Positions 1 through 12,700 are shown, counted from the first letter of the stretch. The stretch is DNA of 62,000 nucleotides from Apostichopus japonicus (GCF_037975245.1 NC_092575.1:24539841-24601840); one strand, 5' to 3'. The notes: a model not told the origin generated them from the sequence alone. Numbers and translations are program-made.

Positions 1-395
1 ATAAACCAAGCTAATGAGAGTGTTGGTAGTACATGTAATGCTAATGGAAAAGATAGGAAAGTAGGATATCATTTTATGTCAAGAGAAGACGTTTAGTATA
101 GGCCTATGTTGTAACGTTCCAGCGGTAACTGATGGCGATCACGTAAATTGAAGGTTAACAATCTATTTACATTTTTGAAACTGATAAAGTCCATAAGAAA
201 ATACATGAACAACTAGCATTACGCCATATATATTAGCTGAGTGGTATCTTTGCTTGCTGACTCAACACCCAACCAGTCCCCCATCATGTATCCCTACTGT
301 GGGTATACCTCCATGTGGCATTACATGGCTATCTATCCCCACGAATGATCACCATTAAATCTCTATCGACAAACTGCTAAGGACCAAAGTGATCG
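1..395. other. Intron of gene C, no coding signal
   Basis: This stretch lies inside the intron after the SUEL-N exon of gene C. I see no exon, RNA or repeat in it. It does not match the equivalent part of the right-hand duplicate, so the duplication boundary lies near 396. Confidence 0.5.
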
Positions 396-486
396 TGGTA
401 ACAGACGTATTGTTCGATACAGGTGACAAATGCCTACAGTAATTACGGCCTTCCTTACCGGTTTAGAACCTCTGGACATACAATCA

Positions 487-558
487 GCGTCCATGGCCTA
501 GTTGGTTAAGGTGTCCGCGTACAAAGCGGAAGGCCCGGGTTCGAATCCCGATGGAGGC
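487..558 (+). mobile_element. tRNA-derived SINE head
   Basis: The 72 nt fold as a tRNA-like cloverleaf. The acceptor GCGTCCA/TGGAGGC pairs at 6 of 7 positions, the anticodon stem TCCGC/GCGGA is perfect, and the B box reads GGTTCGAATCC. The 7-nt loop gives anticodon ACA, which is unusual. A non-tRNA tail and a TA tract follow. The same unit occurs at 42774-42845, so it is a SINE and not a working tRNA gene. Confidence 0.75.
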
Positions 559-601
559 TGGAAGTTTTTTCACTGTTCTTGATTCTCCAACTCATTACGA
601 T

Positions 602-778
<177 letters not shown>

Positions 779-975
779 TCAAAATCCAAACGGTCAATGA
801 GATGAAATCCTGCTGACTTGATATATAGTCCGTGCCAACAGCTATCATAATTATGGTGGGTATAGCAAATATATCCGTTAATAACTGCGATCTACGCTCT
901 ATAGCGAAATTGGTTAGTGAAGAATATAGTGTGTAAACCATTAATGAAGCACTATATTTCGGTATGTTTACTTAC

Positions 976-1091
976 TCGATTCGTACAGTTTGTGTCTGAC
1001 ATTCGGCCATAAAGATCATCATGAATATGTATGACTTCTCCAGCATCGCAGGTCACGTATAGAATTTTATGTTCACATACTCTTACTGTTT
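976..1091 (-). CDS. Gene C exon: SUEL lectin N-half
   Basis: The 116-bp exon lies between acceptor tttacag and donor GA|GTAAG. It has the same length and phase as gene A 43491-43606. It carries the SUEL landmarks C-x(8)-C and YGR. Confidence 0.85.
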
Positions 1092-3454
1092 CTGTAAAGA
1101 GAGAAAATAATCAGTACCAAGGGCGTAGGAACCGGGGGCTGGGGATGCCCCTCCCCCAGTGAAAAATATGGAAGGGCGGAAGTATCATTCCGCCCCCCGC
1201 TTCGAAAGTCAGAAAATACCTTTTTTCATTTTCAAATGAGAAAAAAAATCTCATTTCGAGCACCAAATTGCATCTAAGGCCAGGTGAAAATGCAAAATTA
1301 TATACAAAATGGAGTGGGTGGGTTGAAGTGTGCTATATTGCACCAAATTGCATCTGAGGCCACCTGGAAATGCAAAAATATCCAAATGGGAGGGGGACAC
1401 CCCCTCCCCTTAGACTCATCCCCAGGCAGGCCATCAGTCTTCAGCCCCCACCCCACTCAAAAGGACCTTCCTGCGCCACTGATCAGTACGTAGCCCTATG
1501 CATGTTACAAACTTTAACAAAAACTTGGTGGTTATTTTATTGAGGTTCAATAGCACAAAGACAAAATACATGTACCCATTCCATTACTAAAGCCCTCTGG
1601 TTTCGCGGTGCATGACATTGACTACAACCATAGGCGGAGCTAGGGTTATTGGTCAGGGGGGGGGGCGAGAATGGTCTGTAGGGGCGCTTTCGACACTATC
1701 TAAGCGGAGCGTCACCACAGGTTGGCGCGGAGCATACAGATTTTTTTTGTGAGTAAAGATACTAGTGAAGATTTTCATGATATTTACCACTATCACATAG
1801 ACCAATAACGATGGTTGAGAGTGTGTCTCCTTGAAAGTGATTTCATATGCGAGAAAGAATATCAGTGATTCTGTATTATAGGCACGACCACATGGTCGCA
1901 GCTTCGATGTAAAGGAACGGATGGGTCCTATGACGTCATGGGATCACTTTGATTTTCCGTGACAAAGCACAGCATATATAGTGTGTTGATTATAAAAAAC
2001 AATAAAGCAGTAATTTTGAAGTCCGAAATCCACCTCAGCTATTATTAAATTACTATTGAAAAATACATAAATATAGGGGCGGAGGTGAGAGGAACAATTT
2101 GACATGCACAGTCACAAAGGTTGTTAAGCAACTTAAGCAAATAGACATACATACATACAGATACACAGACAGATAGACAGTTGACTTACTATTTACTTGG
2201 CCATAGCACAGTGTAACTGTAAAAAAGGAAATAAAGAAATTTAATTTAATTCAAAGATATGTTTTACATTTTTTGTTGTATAATAAACAATCAAATAAGA
2301 TATGATATGGGACAAGAAACAAGAGATATATTTCGGTCCGTTTAAGCTTCTATATATATACAAAATGAAAAGTGGTTTTTCAGGTTAAATCGGGAATAAG
2401 TAAATCCTTTTTGGGTATATGCACAAATGAAGGCTCACGTTTCCAATACCCTCTTCAAAGCCACATAACTGTAGTTTCGCCAAAAGATGTTATATATGAA
2501 ACATCTCCAAATGAACCAAGTGGCTTGGTATAGAACCATGGACTACAAGTTCAAGGGATATAGTAAAGGGCGACAAATTTATTTCATCAATTTTGTTCTA
2601 TGCTTCTCTTTAAAATGTATGTATGCGAATTCTCTTCTTCAAAATTTATTATTCATAAACATATGAATACACTATACAGTCATTGGGTGGCAGTTTCGGT
2701 GGTGTAGTGGGAGAGCGGGGGGGGGGGGGGGAGGGGGTAGGGTATTGCTATCTTCACATCACATCCCCTATACAGTAAAGTTGAAACCTGTCCAATTCAA
2801 ACGATAAAGTGACAACATTAACCAAAAAAGTTAAACACTTTGCTCTCAGTGTACAACTATACTAACATCACACCTGTTTGCTTCAACTTACAACTTATAA
2901 TACCAGCTGTGACAATTGCAAGGAATTACATGAAAATGCCACCAGAAATGCTCAGTTTATGTTCTTCGTTCTTCTAGGCCATCCTTTCAATGATCAGCTA
3001 GGTATGAATTAGGTTCAGTATTTCGGTTTACTACGTCTGGCATAACATTTTTCTAATATTATGTGGTATTTCTCTCTTTTGGCGGTATTATCATAATATT
3101 TCTAATTTCATATGAATCATTATGGTGACCTGGTTAGGAGGGAAGTATAGGGGTGGTTACTGTAAGCAATAGCTTCCTACATAAAATAAACGAATTAACT
3201 TTTTTTCTTCTTTTTTTTTTACTTTCGCTAAAGATGCTACATGCATACATGACTTAACATACTGTATAGCCTATACCAAACAGTGTAAGCATACTATTAG
3301 TATGATATATTCCCAAAATAAAACTTTAGTAAAACTAAAAGCTTAGCTCATGAAAGCAGAAACGGATGTAAACCGATCGCCATAATATTAAGAGAAACAC
3401 ACCTGTTACAGCGGCCAATACAAGTCTCCAAAGAATCATTCTTCCTTGCTTCAT
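976..3454 (-). CDS. Gene C: SUEL-lectin adhesion GPCR, 5' part
   Basis: This is the start of a third receptor gene of the tandem array, reading leftwards off the window. Two coding exons are visible: 3403-3454 (signal peptide, 17 codons plus one base) and 976-1091 (first half of the SUEL galactose-binding lectin domain). They join in frame as in gene A (phase 1, giving a Glu at the junction). The lectin half starts TVRVCEHKILYVTCD and contains LYGRMSDTNC. The following exon is not inside the window. Compared with gene A, intron 1 has lost about 1.2 kb. The ligand is unknown; related latrophilins bind teneurin and FLRT through their ectodomain. Whether gene C is complete cannot be judged here. 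Confidence 0.8.
1118..1481. mobile_element. hAT-like MITE, family 1
   Basis: This 364-bp non-coding element has ends CAAGGGCGTAGGAA and, inverted, CAGTGGCGCAGGAA. Perfect 8-bp target duplications ATCAGTAC flank it (1110-1117 and 1482-1489). The 8-bp duplication and CA-G-G ends fit hAT. Other copies lie at 43633-43994 and 37855-38225. Confidence 0.85.
1629..1763. mobile_element. hAT-like MITE, family 2, truncated
   Basis: This is the left end of the element that is complete at 44114-44522. It is preceded by the same target word ACTACAAC (1621-1628). A deletion has removed its right half and the following sequence up to the equivalent of 45436. Confidence 0.75.
1764..3402. other. Gene C intron 1
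   Basis: This non-coding stretch aligns along its length with 45437-47057. It includes a full CRE palindrome TGACGTCA near 1931 that is kept in the right copy near 45615. I see no exon. Confidence 0.6.
3403..3454 (-). CDS. Gene C exon 1: signal peptide
   Basis: ATG at 3454 opens MKQGRMILWRLVLAAVT, a basic N-terminus and hydrophobic core typical of a secretory signal. The donor is ACAG|GTGTGT. The exon is identical in length and phase to the first exon of gene A. Confidence 0.8.
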
Positions 3455-4284
3455 AATTTCTCAAGTATATGTCAAATATTAGTCACCGTTACTTTCAATC
3501 TCTTCTTTAGAATTAGTCCCAGTTTCTTAAAAGTCCCAGTAAAAAAGCGGCAAATACATGGAAAGATATAACTTTAATTGATTTCGTAAATCCCCGTGGT
3601 TTATGCTATAACGTCAGTTACGCAGTGCTAATCACCACCACTATATAAAACTATATGAACACCCCGCACTAGTATCCACTTTATAACCTGACGTCCGTGC
3701 AGCGAAACAACCCACAATGTAAACATAGGTTGTTTGCATGGAATCATTTCCTCTTCACACCTTTCTACTGCTTGAATGTAGTCATTAGTTAGATAAGAGA
3801 TTCGTGATTTTCCCTTTGTAAGTCACCTAGTATTTCAGTTTCTATTGCGTCTCATTGTAACACGTTAGAATAAGGTGTGTCAAAGTTGTCCTCGATTCCT
3901 GGCTTGAATCAATATTCAAGTGAAATGTTATGTGCATGCATGCTACACCCTTTTTTTGTTTTACTCTCAGCCCTGCACGCCTTTCGGACTTGAGCCGGAC
4001 TCCAAGAGACCCACAGCCACATATTCTGAGAGAGAGAGAGGGGTGGAGGTGGAGGGGGGGTGGCAGTGGCGGAGCTAAGTGTTTTTGGTTAGGGGGGACC
4101 AGAATGGTCTGTAGGGGCGCTTTCGACACTATCAGAGCCTTATATACAGTGAGTTGCGACTACTCGGGTCCGGGAATTTTCGATCACGTGACCTCATGGC
4201 ACCATTTTGGGGCCAACTAATTCTGGCCGTAAGATCGACAACAACGTACGTTCTAGCAGTCAACATCTGCGCTGCCATCACAGA

Positions 4285-4437
4285 ATGCCTGGCTGTTCAG
4301 CGTGGAGCTGTTCGAATCGTCCCGAAAATGGGTCAAAGCTATTCAGATTCCCAACAAACCCAGATCGGAGGAAAACATGGGAGGCGAAAGTAAACAGGCT
4401 TCACTGGAAGGCGAACTCCAATCACCAACTTTGCGAT
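4285..4437 (+). CDS. THAP-domain exon of P-like element
   Basis: The exon holds 51 codons from ATG at 4285 to donor GAT|GTGAGT. The translation MPGCSAWSCSNRPENG... shows the THAP pattern. It has Cys-x4-Cys near the start, then FRFP, RRKTW and a Trp. A third Cys precedes the donor, so the final His would lie in the next exon. THAP domains bind element ends in P transposases. No downstream exon was found, so the gene is probably incomplete. The duplicate at 47954 has a 7-bp deletion that breaks this frame. Confidence 0.7.
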
Positions 4438-5478
4438 GTGAGTACTTCACCTATAGGCCTAGGCCTAGTACAATGAACTAAGATTCGTAACACTAGGCCT
4501 AGCCTAGTCCATAACCAGGACTGTGGGTTACACCACACAGTCCTTACAGCTATGTATGGTGCACTGTGCAGTGTACATACACACATAGTTAACAACACAG
4601 AAAACAGAGCATAAATTTCAGGCATGAAAATGGTCTATTGTTAACAAGTTCTGATCAAGAAAGTTGCGATGTTGGGATGAGATCTGTTATAAGGTGCATA
4701 AAAATATCTCTGCAAAGTTCAGTGAGTATATTCCTTAAATTGAAGGCTCCAGTGTGGCAAGACAAATCGGGGATCTACGAAGCACAGTGTGCAATACAAA
4801 GCACCAAGGGCTAGCCTAGCCCCCTAACGAAAAACTGCTTGGCTCCATTGAGTCATGAGCTTGTTTTGATTATTATTTATGAAAATTTGGGTGGCGATCT
4901 GGCAGACCATTGAAATGATTAATCATTCTGCTTTGCACTTGATGATTTGAATTGAACTGGTCCATAACTCCGCTATCTTCTATGAAATAATATTGAAAAA
5001 TTAGGTTACTAAAATATCACTGTAGGCTAGGTAAAAATATTTCCTAGGACATTGTGTCCTGTTAGAGGATAGCAGGTAAAACTAACAGAGTCAACTAAAA
5101 ACCATAGGCCTAATTAGGCTCAGGAATCATGTTTGTCTATGTCATACATAGGTATGGTATACAGATCCTAATTCATATTCTTACAACCGGGCAGTTGCAA
5201 GCAAAAGAGGATATAACCCAGGAAATTCAATTTGACTGAGCCTAGGCCTAGCATTTTACCGTGGTTGGCGGGCAACTCCAGCGTACGCCAGGAACCGACC
5301 ACGTTCTCTGAACCTGGAGGAGAGGGAGGGATTAATTCATTTTTTTCCGACGTGGCTGTTTATATCCGACCGACGAGACCAATTGTGATACCCCGAAACA
5401 ATCCTCCTCCCCTGCCCCACATGTCACCTTTAACCCTGCGCTCTAAATTTTGTGGGACTGGAACACAGACAAAATGTG

Positions 5479-5504
5479 ATTGGCCATTTAGTTACCATAG
5501 CAAC
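5479..5504. promoter_or_regulatory. Inverted CCAAT plus RFX X-box
   Basis: ATTGG (5479-5483) precedes GTTACCATAGCAAC (5491-5504), which fits the RFX X-box half-site arrangement GTNRCC-N-RGYAAC. It is conserved at 49145-49171. Confidence 0.5.
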
Positions 5505-5620
5505 CAATTTTCAAAGACCTAGCTTCATGGTTCTGTGCACAATGTCAGTACCAGTCACATGTCCAAATATCAACTTCATCAGCCATTGCTAGCTCAAGTT
5601 ACGGTTAATCCCATTTTTGA

Positions 5621-5654
5621 CCAATCACAGGCTTTGTTTGGTTACCATGGCAAC
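5621..5654. promoter_or_regulatory. CCAAT plus RFX X-box, second module
   Basis: CCAAT (5621-5625) is followed by GTTACCATGGCAAC (5641-5654), a near-perfect inverted repeat and X-box consensus. It lies exactly 150 bp from the first module and is conserved at 49288-49321. Confidence 0.5.
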
Positions 5655-6934
5655 AATGGAAGAATGTACATTATTCCGCATGTGTGCAATATGTGTTACA
5701 ATATGATATATAACCAGTCATATTATAATTTTACCGTACCAGAATATCAACTGTTGAATTTGGACTTCCAAATGTGCCAACCTCATCCCCTTGAACTTGA
5801 GCGCAGCCAATCCCCCCCCCCCCCCTCCCGTTCGACACTCGACGCCCTACTTACACAGCCTCGGTGCATAAAAGCACCACAACATCAGCAGGCCAAAAAT
5901 AAAACCCAGAATCCCGCTCACACTTCTACAATGCCATCGAAAAATTCCCCTATCCACCTGAACGCCCATTCCCACACATACTGTATGTTGCCCATTTGGC
6001 CCCAAAATGGCGCCCAAATTTCAGTTGTCGCAACTCTCTGTATATAAGGCTCTGGACACTATCTAAGCGGAGCGCCACCACAGATTGGCGCGGAGCGTAC
6101 AGAATTTTTTAGAGTAAAGATACTACCCTATAGATCGCCGGAAATGACCTTTTCCGGGCCTTGCTAATTTGTAGCTAATGTGACAAATGTCAATAGGTAG
6201 ATGAGAGCGCCATAAAAAAAAAATTCAGTAATCGCGAATAAGTAAAAAGTGGTAAAAAAAGCTGAAAAGGGCGCCAGCAGTTCATTCGAGTCCATCGGCT
6301 GACTGTATGGACGCTCCGCCACTGAGATGTGGGGGGCCGAAATAAACGTTGGTTGGAACAAATCGCAAATCGACAAAGAAATGAACAAGAGACAGGTGGG
6401 GCATGCTCAATCGAAAGATCTACCAGATTAGCGAATGATTGTGGGCCAATATGTTTTTCTTTCGGGAATTGAATTGCAATCTTTTGAGGCGGCCAGATGT
6501 GGCCCACATGCTACCTTTTGAGTGCCCTGCATGTATATCACAAGCAAAGAAGAAAAGAAACCAGAACCTGAAATAATAAGTTATTGTTTTGAAACCCTGT
6601 AACAAATCGAGAAGGGTAGGGAGCATATATAATATTTAGGAGGAAGTGAAAAGCCCGGTACATTTTAACAATTGTGTATGTTAATGCATGAAATGCCCTA
6701 TATAACAACACGATGCTCAGGTTATGCGTTCCGAAATAAAAACTGAAAGAAAAAACTGCTTCCTTTACAGAGGTAAAATATAACATGTTTGAAGTCATTT
6801 TGGAGTATTTTGCCTCGCCCATCCTGTCTAATTTCTGTTTCATTTGACGGATTGTTTCGTAATATAAATTCGGTGGCGCAGTTTGGAAATACATTATTCT
6901 GTCTGTTGATTTCCTTCCAACGTGTCTGTCATAC

Positions 6935-7030
6935 TAGGCCATGGTACATAGGGCATTTATGTGCTCTGTTTTCAATTTCCGTGCAACTGATGGAGGGAGG
7001 GGATAAATTTATCACAGAATGATGAAATAG
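6935..7030 (+). repeat. Left terminal inverted repeat of 9-kb transposon
   Basis: The first 15 bp match the right end at 14 positions. Further blocks such as TTCCGTGCAAC (near 6979) recur inverted near 15936, with small indels between them. Confidence 0.85.
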
Positions 7031-7889
7031 GAGTTGCTAATCACGAATTGCTTTATCCCCACGCATGGTTGTGGTTAACCGAGAAGAAAATTCATAAAAA
7101 AGGGAGTTAAATTGCCACACTTAAAACCCATATACCAGTTCCACTACTACTGTTTTACTGAAGTGAGAAAGTACACTAACACTGTTAGTTTCATGGGAGT
7201 TCACTCAATTTTTATTTTATTTCAGACCTTGAATGAAATCATAAATGAATTGTGACTGCTAAAATATGTTAGCTAATTAATTAATTGGTTAATTAGGTTA
7301 GTTAGTCAAAAAACATTGTTAACTGGTTAATTATCTAAAAAGCATTAATGATTAAAAATCCTATTATATACTTAATTAAGGCCATTTTAGTCAGTTGAAG
7401 GATTGGGTAAATATGGTAGAGAACAAAAAGGAAGGAAATTTCAAATAATCTTCAATACTTCATCCACATCTTTGTTTTTAAAGATTTTGACTGAGCAGGT
7501 TGTAACATGGACTTCCTTTGAATAAAGATTTTCAAAATGCTTTGATGTAATTTATTTGGTGCTTATATAAATAAATTATGAATACATGAAGTTTATAAGA
7601 TTTGTTTCATTTGGTTACTCTCTCGTGTTAAATTAATGTTATTTGAAGGCTTGTTTAATCATTTAAGCAGATGCAAAACTTTGCAAGTTCACTAACAATA
7701 AAATACCATGTATAAGCAGGTTTTATTCATAAAAAAAAAATAATGGTAGATTTGCTCTTTTTCAACTGAATTAAACAAGTTCACTTAGACACATAGTTAA
7801 GGCAGTTCACTTAGTTAAGACAAAGGGATCTTAACAATTGTTTTTAAGCTGCCTTCTGGCTAAGGTGAGATTCATAGTGAAGATGGCTA
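7031..7889. other. Non-coding 3' part of 9-kb transposon
   Basis: This AT-rich stretch includes a run of TTAATTAA-type words near 7270-7380. I see no coding potential. Confidence 0.5.
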
Positions 7890-9420
7890 ACATTACACCA
7901 CCCCTTTCTCAATTGTCTTGAATGAATTATATTCCCTCCCAAACCAAATTTTACTGCTACAACTCAAACTATGAGCAATTTGTTCATTCAAAAGTAAAAT
8001 ACTTTTCCAAGCCTGATGACTCAAAAGACAGATGCTTATCCACTCTATTGAGGGGCAAGAATATGAGAGATAAAACCTCCTCGCATTGCTAAAATAAGAC
8101 TCCCTTTCATCAATTTTCCTGAAAGAATGATTACATCCTTCCAAATACAATATTCACTATTAAATACAATAAAAAAAAAAACTCCTGGGTGGGGACTGAT
8201 GAAAGAATTTTATAGCACTCCAAATAAAATATTCAAATTTCCTGAAATATGGCCACATCATCCCAAATACAATTTTTTTCTAGTAATTTACACACAAAAA
8301 AAACACCAATCTCTGATCATTTCGTTCATTTGGAAAAAATTAAATCCCTTCCCATCCTGATGACTGCAAAGGCTGATGCTTATATCCTTCTTTCTGTGAA
8401 GCAAAAAGATGTGGGTTAACACCTCCCCTGGAGAGGACAATAATCCATTCCTGATTGACTCCCCAGCATTCATCAATAGCCATAACAGCATGCTTCATAA
8501 ACTGAAATCAAGAAAAATTTGTCACCACTAAGCATGAGCAAATAATGGCCCACGGTTTATTTCATTTTATCAAGCTTTTAAATTTTTGGACACTTTCATT
8601 TTTTAAAGCGCTGTTGAACCAATTCCCTGGTTGAACTATATTTGAGCATGTTTTGACATGCAAACTTATAATGGAAAGAAAAGCTAATCAAATTTCAAAA
8701 ATGCAATTATTTTCCTTCCCAATATGTAATAATACCTCCCCAGGACAGGACACCAGTCCATCCTGTCTCCCCTGCATTCATTTCCTCCATGGCCCTAAAG
8801 CATGCTATGCTACATCCAAAATCCAGGATGCACTATTAATTTACAGCAAAGTACCCACCTCTAACCATGAGCAAATAATGGCCCAATTTCAGATAAATTT
8901 TCTCACGCACCTTTCAACCAAACATGTTTCTTTCTCACTTAACAAGGATGATCATTAAATTTCTTGACACAATCCTCTTTTAGAGTGTGGCTGATCAATG
9001 TGTGCATATTTTTGACATGCAAAATTTCAGTGGAAAGAAAAACTGCTCATATTTTTTCTGCAATTCTTTTCCTATCACTTTAACATAATACCGACCCAGG
9101 AAAGGACACCAGTCCATTCCAGTTAAGTGCCCAGCATTTCTGCTATGCTACATCATCCCAAATCAAATATGCACTATTAATTTACAGAAGATATGCCCAC
9201 CCCTAAACTGTGCAAATAATGGCCCAATTTAAAATTAATTTTCCAAAGTCCCATTTTTCCAAGAATGATTCTTTCTTTAAAAAAAATCGTTCAATTTTTT
9301 GACAAGTTCTTTTTTAAGAGTGTGGCTGATTAATGTTTGCACATATTTTGACATGCTAAATTTCAATGGAAAGAAAATTGCTCAAAAGTTTTTATGCATT
9401 TCTATTTTCCCCTAAATTTC
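7890..9420. repeat. Degenerate tandem repeat inside transposon
   Basis: About four diverged units of roughly 310-360 bp lie between the stop codon and the left end. Landmarks recur in order: GACATGCAAA followed by TGGAAAGAAAA near 8655, 9013 and 9350, and GGACACCAGTCCAT-type inverted words near 8433, 8743 and 9098. GCAAATAATGGCCCA recurs near 8539, 8870 and 9210. No ORF is conserved between units, so this looks structural or regulatory and not coding. Confidence 0.75.
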
Positions 9421-9730
9421 AGTTAAAATGTTGACAATGTCTTCTCAGGCACTTTCATATTAACACCTGAATAACAAGAGAAAACAGCTTTAGGGTAGTC
9501 AGTTGTAACTTGATTTTGATGGTAAAATTTGTTATTTTGCTTAATTTGAGCATGGTTTCATTGTCCTGAACCGTAAAGCTTGAAATTGCTTTTTGTGAAA
9601 ATAAATTAAACTTTAGATCAAGCTGTTTGAAAATTTTTGAATCTTTTGAGCTAAATGCCCCTCCCCCCCCCCAAAAAAAAAACCACCAGGTAGCTTCCAA
9701 CAACTTGTCAAGTTGAAAAATGTTAAGTTA

Positions 9731-12700
9731 TTAGTCCTCATCATCAGAATCTAGGCCTTCCTCCTCAGAGATATTAGAATCTTCATTGTGGCAGTTTTGA
9801 CAACCGGAGCATTTGCAAAGTTCCGTGCACATCATCCCAATTTCACTGCAGCAGGTTACTTGCGCTGGAAGTTGAACATCTGAGTTTGGCTTAAGTTTGC
9901 AGTTTCCCTTCTTACAGCTACAATAAGTGAGTTCAAGGATATCATCTGGAGCTGCTGGAAGACTGCACCAATCAATCTGAATGTTTTTTACCCCGTCTAT
10001 TTCTTCTACTTTCCATCCCATTCCAGCTGGAGAGGGTATCTCTGGGATCTGTTCTAAGCATCGACGAAATATATGTGCCTGATAATTTGCACGCATGATA
10101 TGCTTAATGAGGGAGTCTTTATTTGGAGGAAGTGACTCTTCAGCAAATGTACCAAGGCGGAACATCCTATATCGGGCGGCATTCACATCTGTTGCTTTCT
10201 GTTGGCCATACATATGGCACACAAATTTGTCCAAATTTGAAATAAGCTGATCTGATGGAGGAAAAGATACACCAAGCTGTTGGAATAATTGTATATACTG
10301 TTGATCTTTGACCATCAACTTGAATGGTCGAGTCTTGCCTTTTCCAAAAAATCCACTGACAGAATCACAACCAGTAAATGGATGGAACCCAACAAGTGCA
10401 GATGCAACATCCATGCCAAGTTGACTACAAAGAGACTTGATGTCAAGAGTGCGAACTTTGTCACCACGGCCAGTGTGTAGGAATAGTGGTGCAGTAAAGT
10501 TTTGTGCACAACCTAAGCTGATAATGAGCACGTCAGTGTCCATACTTTTGATTATCACTGCTGGTTGATCTGTTGGGGATTGCACTGATTGCAAATTTTG
10601 CTGGGCATAGTGTGCGTGTAGAAGTAGTCTGGTATCAGCTTCTTCGTGACTGCAATGAAGCTCTGGTATGAGATCTGCTTTCACCACTCCACAGTCAGCC
10701 TTAAGGGCATGGCAGTCTTTTCCATGTGCAATAAATATTGTTACACCTTTGTAAGCCTCTACTGGACACCTTTGCCATGCATGAAACAAGTATTCAACAA
10801 ATGATACCTTGTTCTCACTTGCACTTAAAAACTTCTTCCACTGGGTTGGTCGCTTCTGGTTTGTATTATTAGACTGAATTTTGATGACTTGGATTCCAGT
10901 GGTAGCACGGCGATCTCGTTCAGCATTCTTTATGCTTATTTCTGGGTATGTATCAGTCACAAAGTGAAGCTCTGTTGATCCTGACCTTTCAGCCTGCCTG
11001 ACTAACTTCTGCAAAAGAGACTTGGCTAAAAGATAGAAGGTTGCAGGTGCAGAAGCTGAATGTAACATCTGGAGCATGGCCATCCCATCAATAATCCAAA
11101 TACTTCCAGCTGGTATGTCCTTAACAATCACTGTCTTTTCTGCAGCAGACTCTACGCAATGCATGAGTGTTGCCTTGTTAGTTTTCACCAAGGCTCCTTG
11201 TTCTGTAGCAAATGGTAGTGGCAATGGACCAAGACAGTACGTCATTAGGTTCTGGATGTCAATGTTCCGTACTTTTGCGATGAAAACTAACCTTGCAAGA
11301 AGCTTTCTGTCAGCCTTCAAAGTCACTGTTTTTCCTTTAACTTTTGTCATTGTCTTCTTTTTGGCAGCTTCAAATGTTGCAAGATTGCAACGCTTGATTG
11401 GGTCATAGAAGCTTGTGCTTTCTTTTTGAAGGTTGTTTCTACAAAATGCTGTAAACTTAGTGACACCAATTTCTTCTGCTTGCATCAAATCATGCTTCAC
11501 CTTGTCAGAAGCAACAACACCAGACGAAAGATGTAAAAGATTGTCACCCTCCACATCAAATGGGTTAACCATATTGCGCACAATGCTCACAATTGATTCC
11601 ACATCCTTCTCGTCATGCTCAATTCTGCTCTGGTCAAGATCTTTTCTAATTCTTGCTTGTCCCTTCTTTGCTGTCATTGCCTTGCATTCATTGGTAATGG
11701 CTGAGCACTGATGTTGTGTAAGCAGCCAACGCAGTACAGCCCCATGGTTTGTTGTAAACCCGACCAGTCCTCCTTTTGTCTTCGCATCTCTGTTGACAGT
11801 TTGCTCAATGCATATATCACACTCTACCTGAGCAAATCCATGTCCTTCTTGTCGCTGAACTGCAAATTCTCCACTAGACAAAGCATCGTATGCCAGAGGA
11901 TGTGTGGTCTGCAAATCACACATTTCAAGATAATATGCTGATAAGTACCTTGAATAGTTTGGTCTGTCATATGCAAACATCCACGGAAGGATCCTTCGGA
12001 TGATGGACAGATGAAGCTGCCAATTGCCTGTTCTAGTCGCTCTGGTAAGAAGCAAAACATTTTCAACCATATTCACATATGAAGACCAAAATGCAAATGT
12101 TGGGCTCTCCTTGTTCATCTTTGCAAGAAAATCTTGGAAGGATGACACTACACTCTGGAAATCATTGCTACTCACAATACTTGAAACTTCCTTCTTGTGA
12201 AAACCTGATTTCAACTTAGTTAAAATGTCATTTATAGTAAGTCTTTCCTGCTCAGGTACGCTTTCAATATAAGCCTCCCACTGAAGATTGCGTAGGGCAT
12301 CATGCATCAGCTTGTGGGCACGCATGCTGCGGTTATAGTGATGCCCATTCATCACTCCGTTGATGGAACCCAAAGCTATCACACCAGATTCGATCAGTAT
12401 GTCTGAAAGACCCGCATCTTTATATCGCTTTCCAATGCAAGCCAAATATGCCATCTTAGTGTGGAACATCCCAAGACGAATGACAAGCCTTTGCTTCAAT
12501 GTCTCATCCCGCCATCGAATTTGCTGTGCTTTGGCATAAATAGCCTGGTCAAACACAAGGACCATTACATCTTGCCCCAAACTATCTGCATACTTCAAGG
12601 ATCGTGTGAGGGTGGTTTGAACAGTATCCATCTCTGTTGGACTGGCATTGAGTACTGGCAGATATGCAATTACTGATCTCTGTGGAATTTTCGTTGAGAG

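Larger units (their letters stand above)
4133..6054 (+). mobile_element. P-element-like transposon, internally deleted
   Basis: This 1,922-bp unit has about 31-bp terminal inverted repeats beginning CAGAGCCTTATATACAG, with two mismatches. Perfect 8-bp target duplications GACACTAT lie at 4125-4132 and 6055-6062. The uninterrupted target is visible in related MITEs near 1692 and 44176. It holds a THAP-domain exon next to the left end and no recognisable catalytic transposase domain. P elements characteristically pair a THAP DNA-binding domain with 8-bp duplications, which is the basis for the call. Confidence 0.85.
4064..6324. mobile_element. hAT-like MITE, family 2, split by P-like insertion
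   Basis: The ends are CAGTGGCGGAGC and GCTCCGCCACTG. The body resembles 44114-44522, but it is interrupted at 4133 by a 1.9-kb element. The same nested pair occurs at 47734-49994 in the other copy, so the nesting predates the duplication. Confidence 0.8.

Noticed and set aside
487-558. Functional tRNA gene
   Set aside because: The anticodon ACA is atypical, the T stem is imperfect, a SINE tail follows, and a second copy exists with the same context.
3842-4220. Overlapping ORFs on both strands, repeated at 47508-47889
   Set aside because: They span the MITE and P-like element border and contain low-complexity GA runs, with no family resemblance.
6164-6894. Minus-strand ORFs with hydrophobic stretches
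   Set aside because: They overlap the MITE end and flank, have no splice or family support, and their duplicates at 49859-50614 differ by frameshifts.
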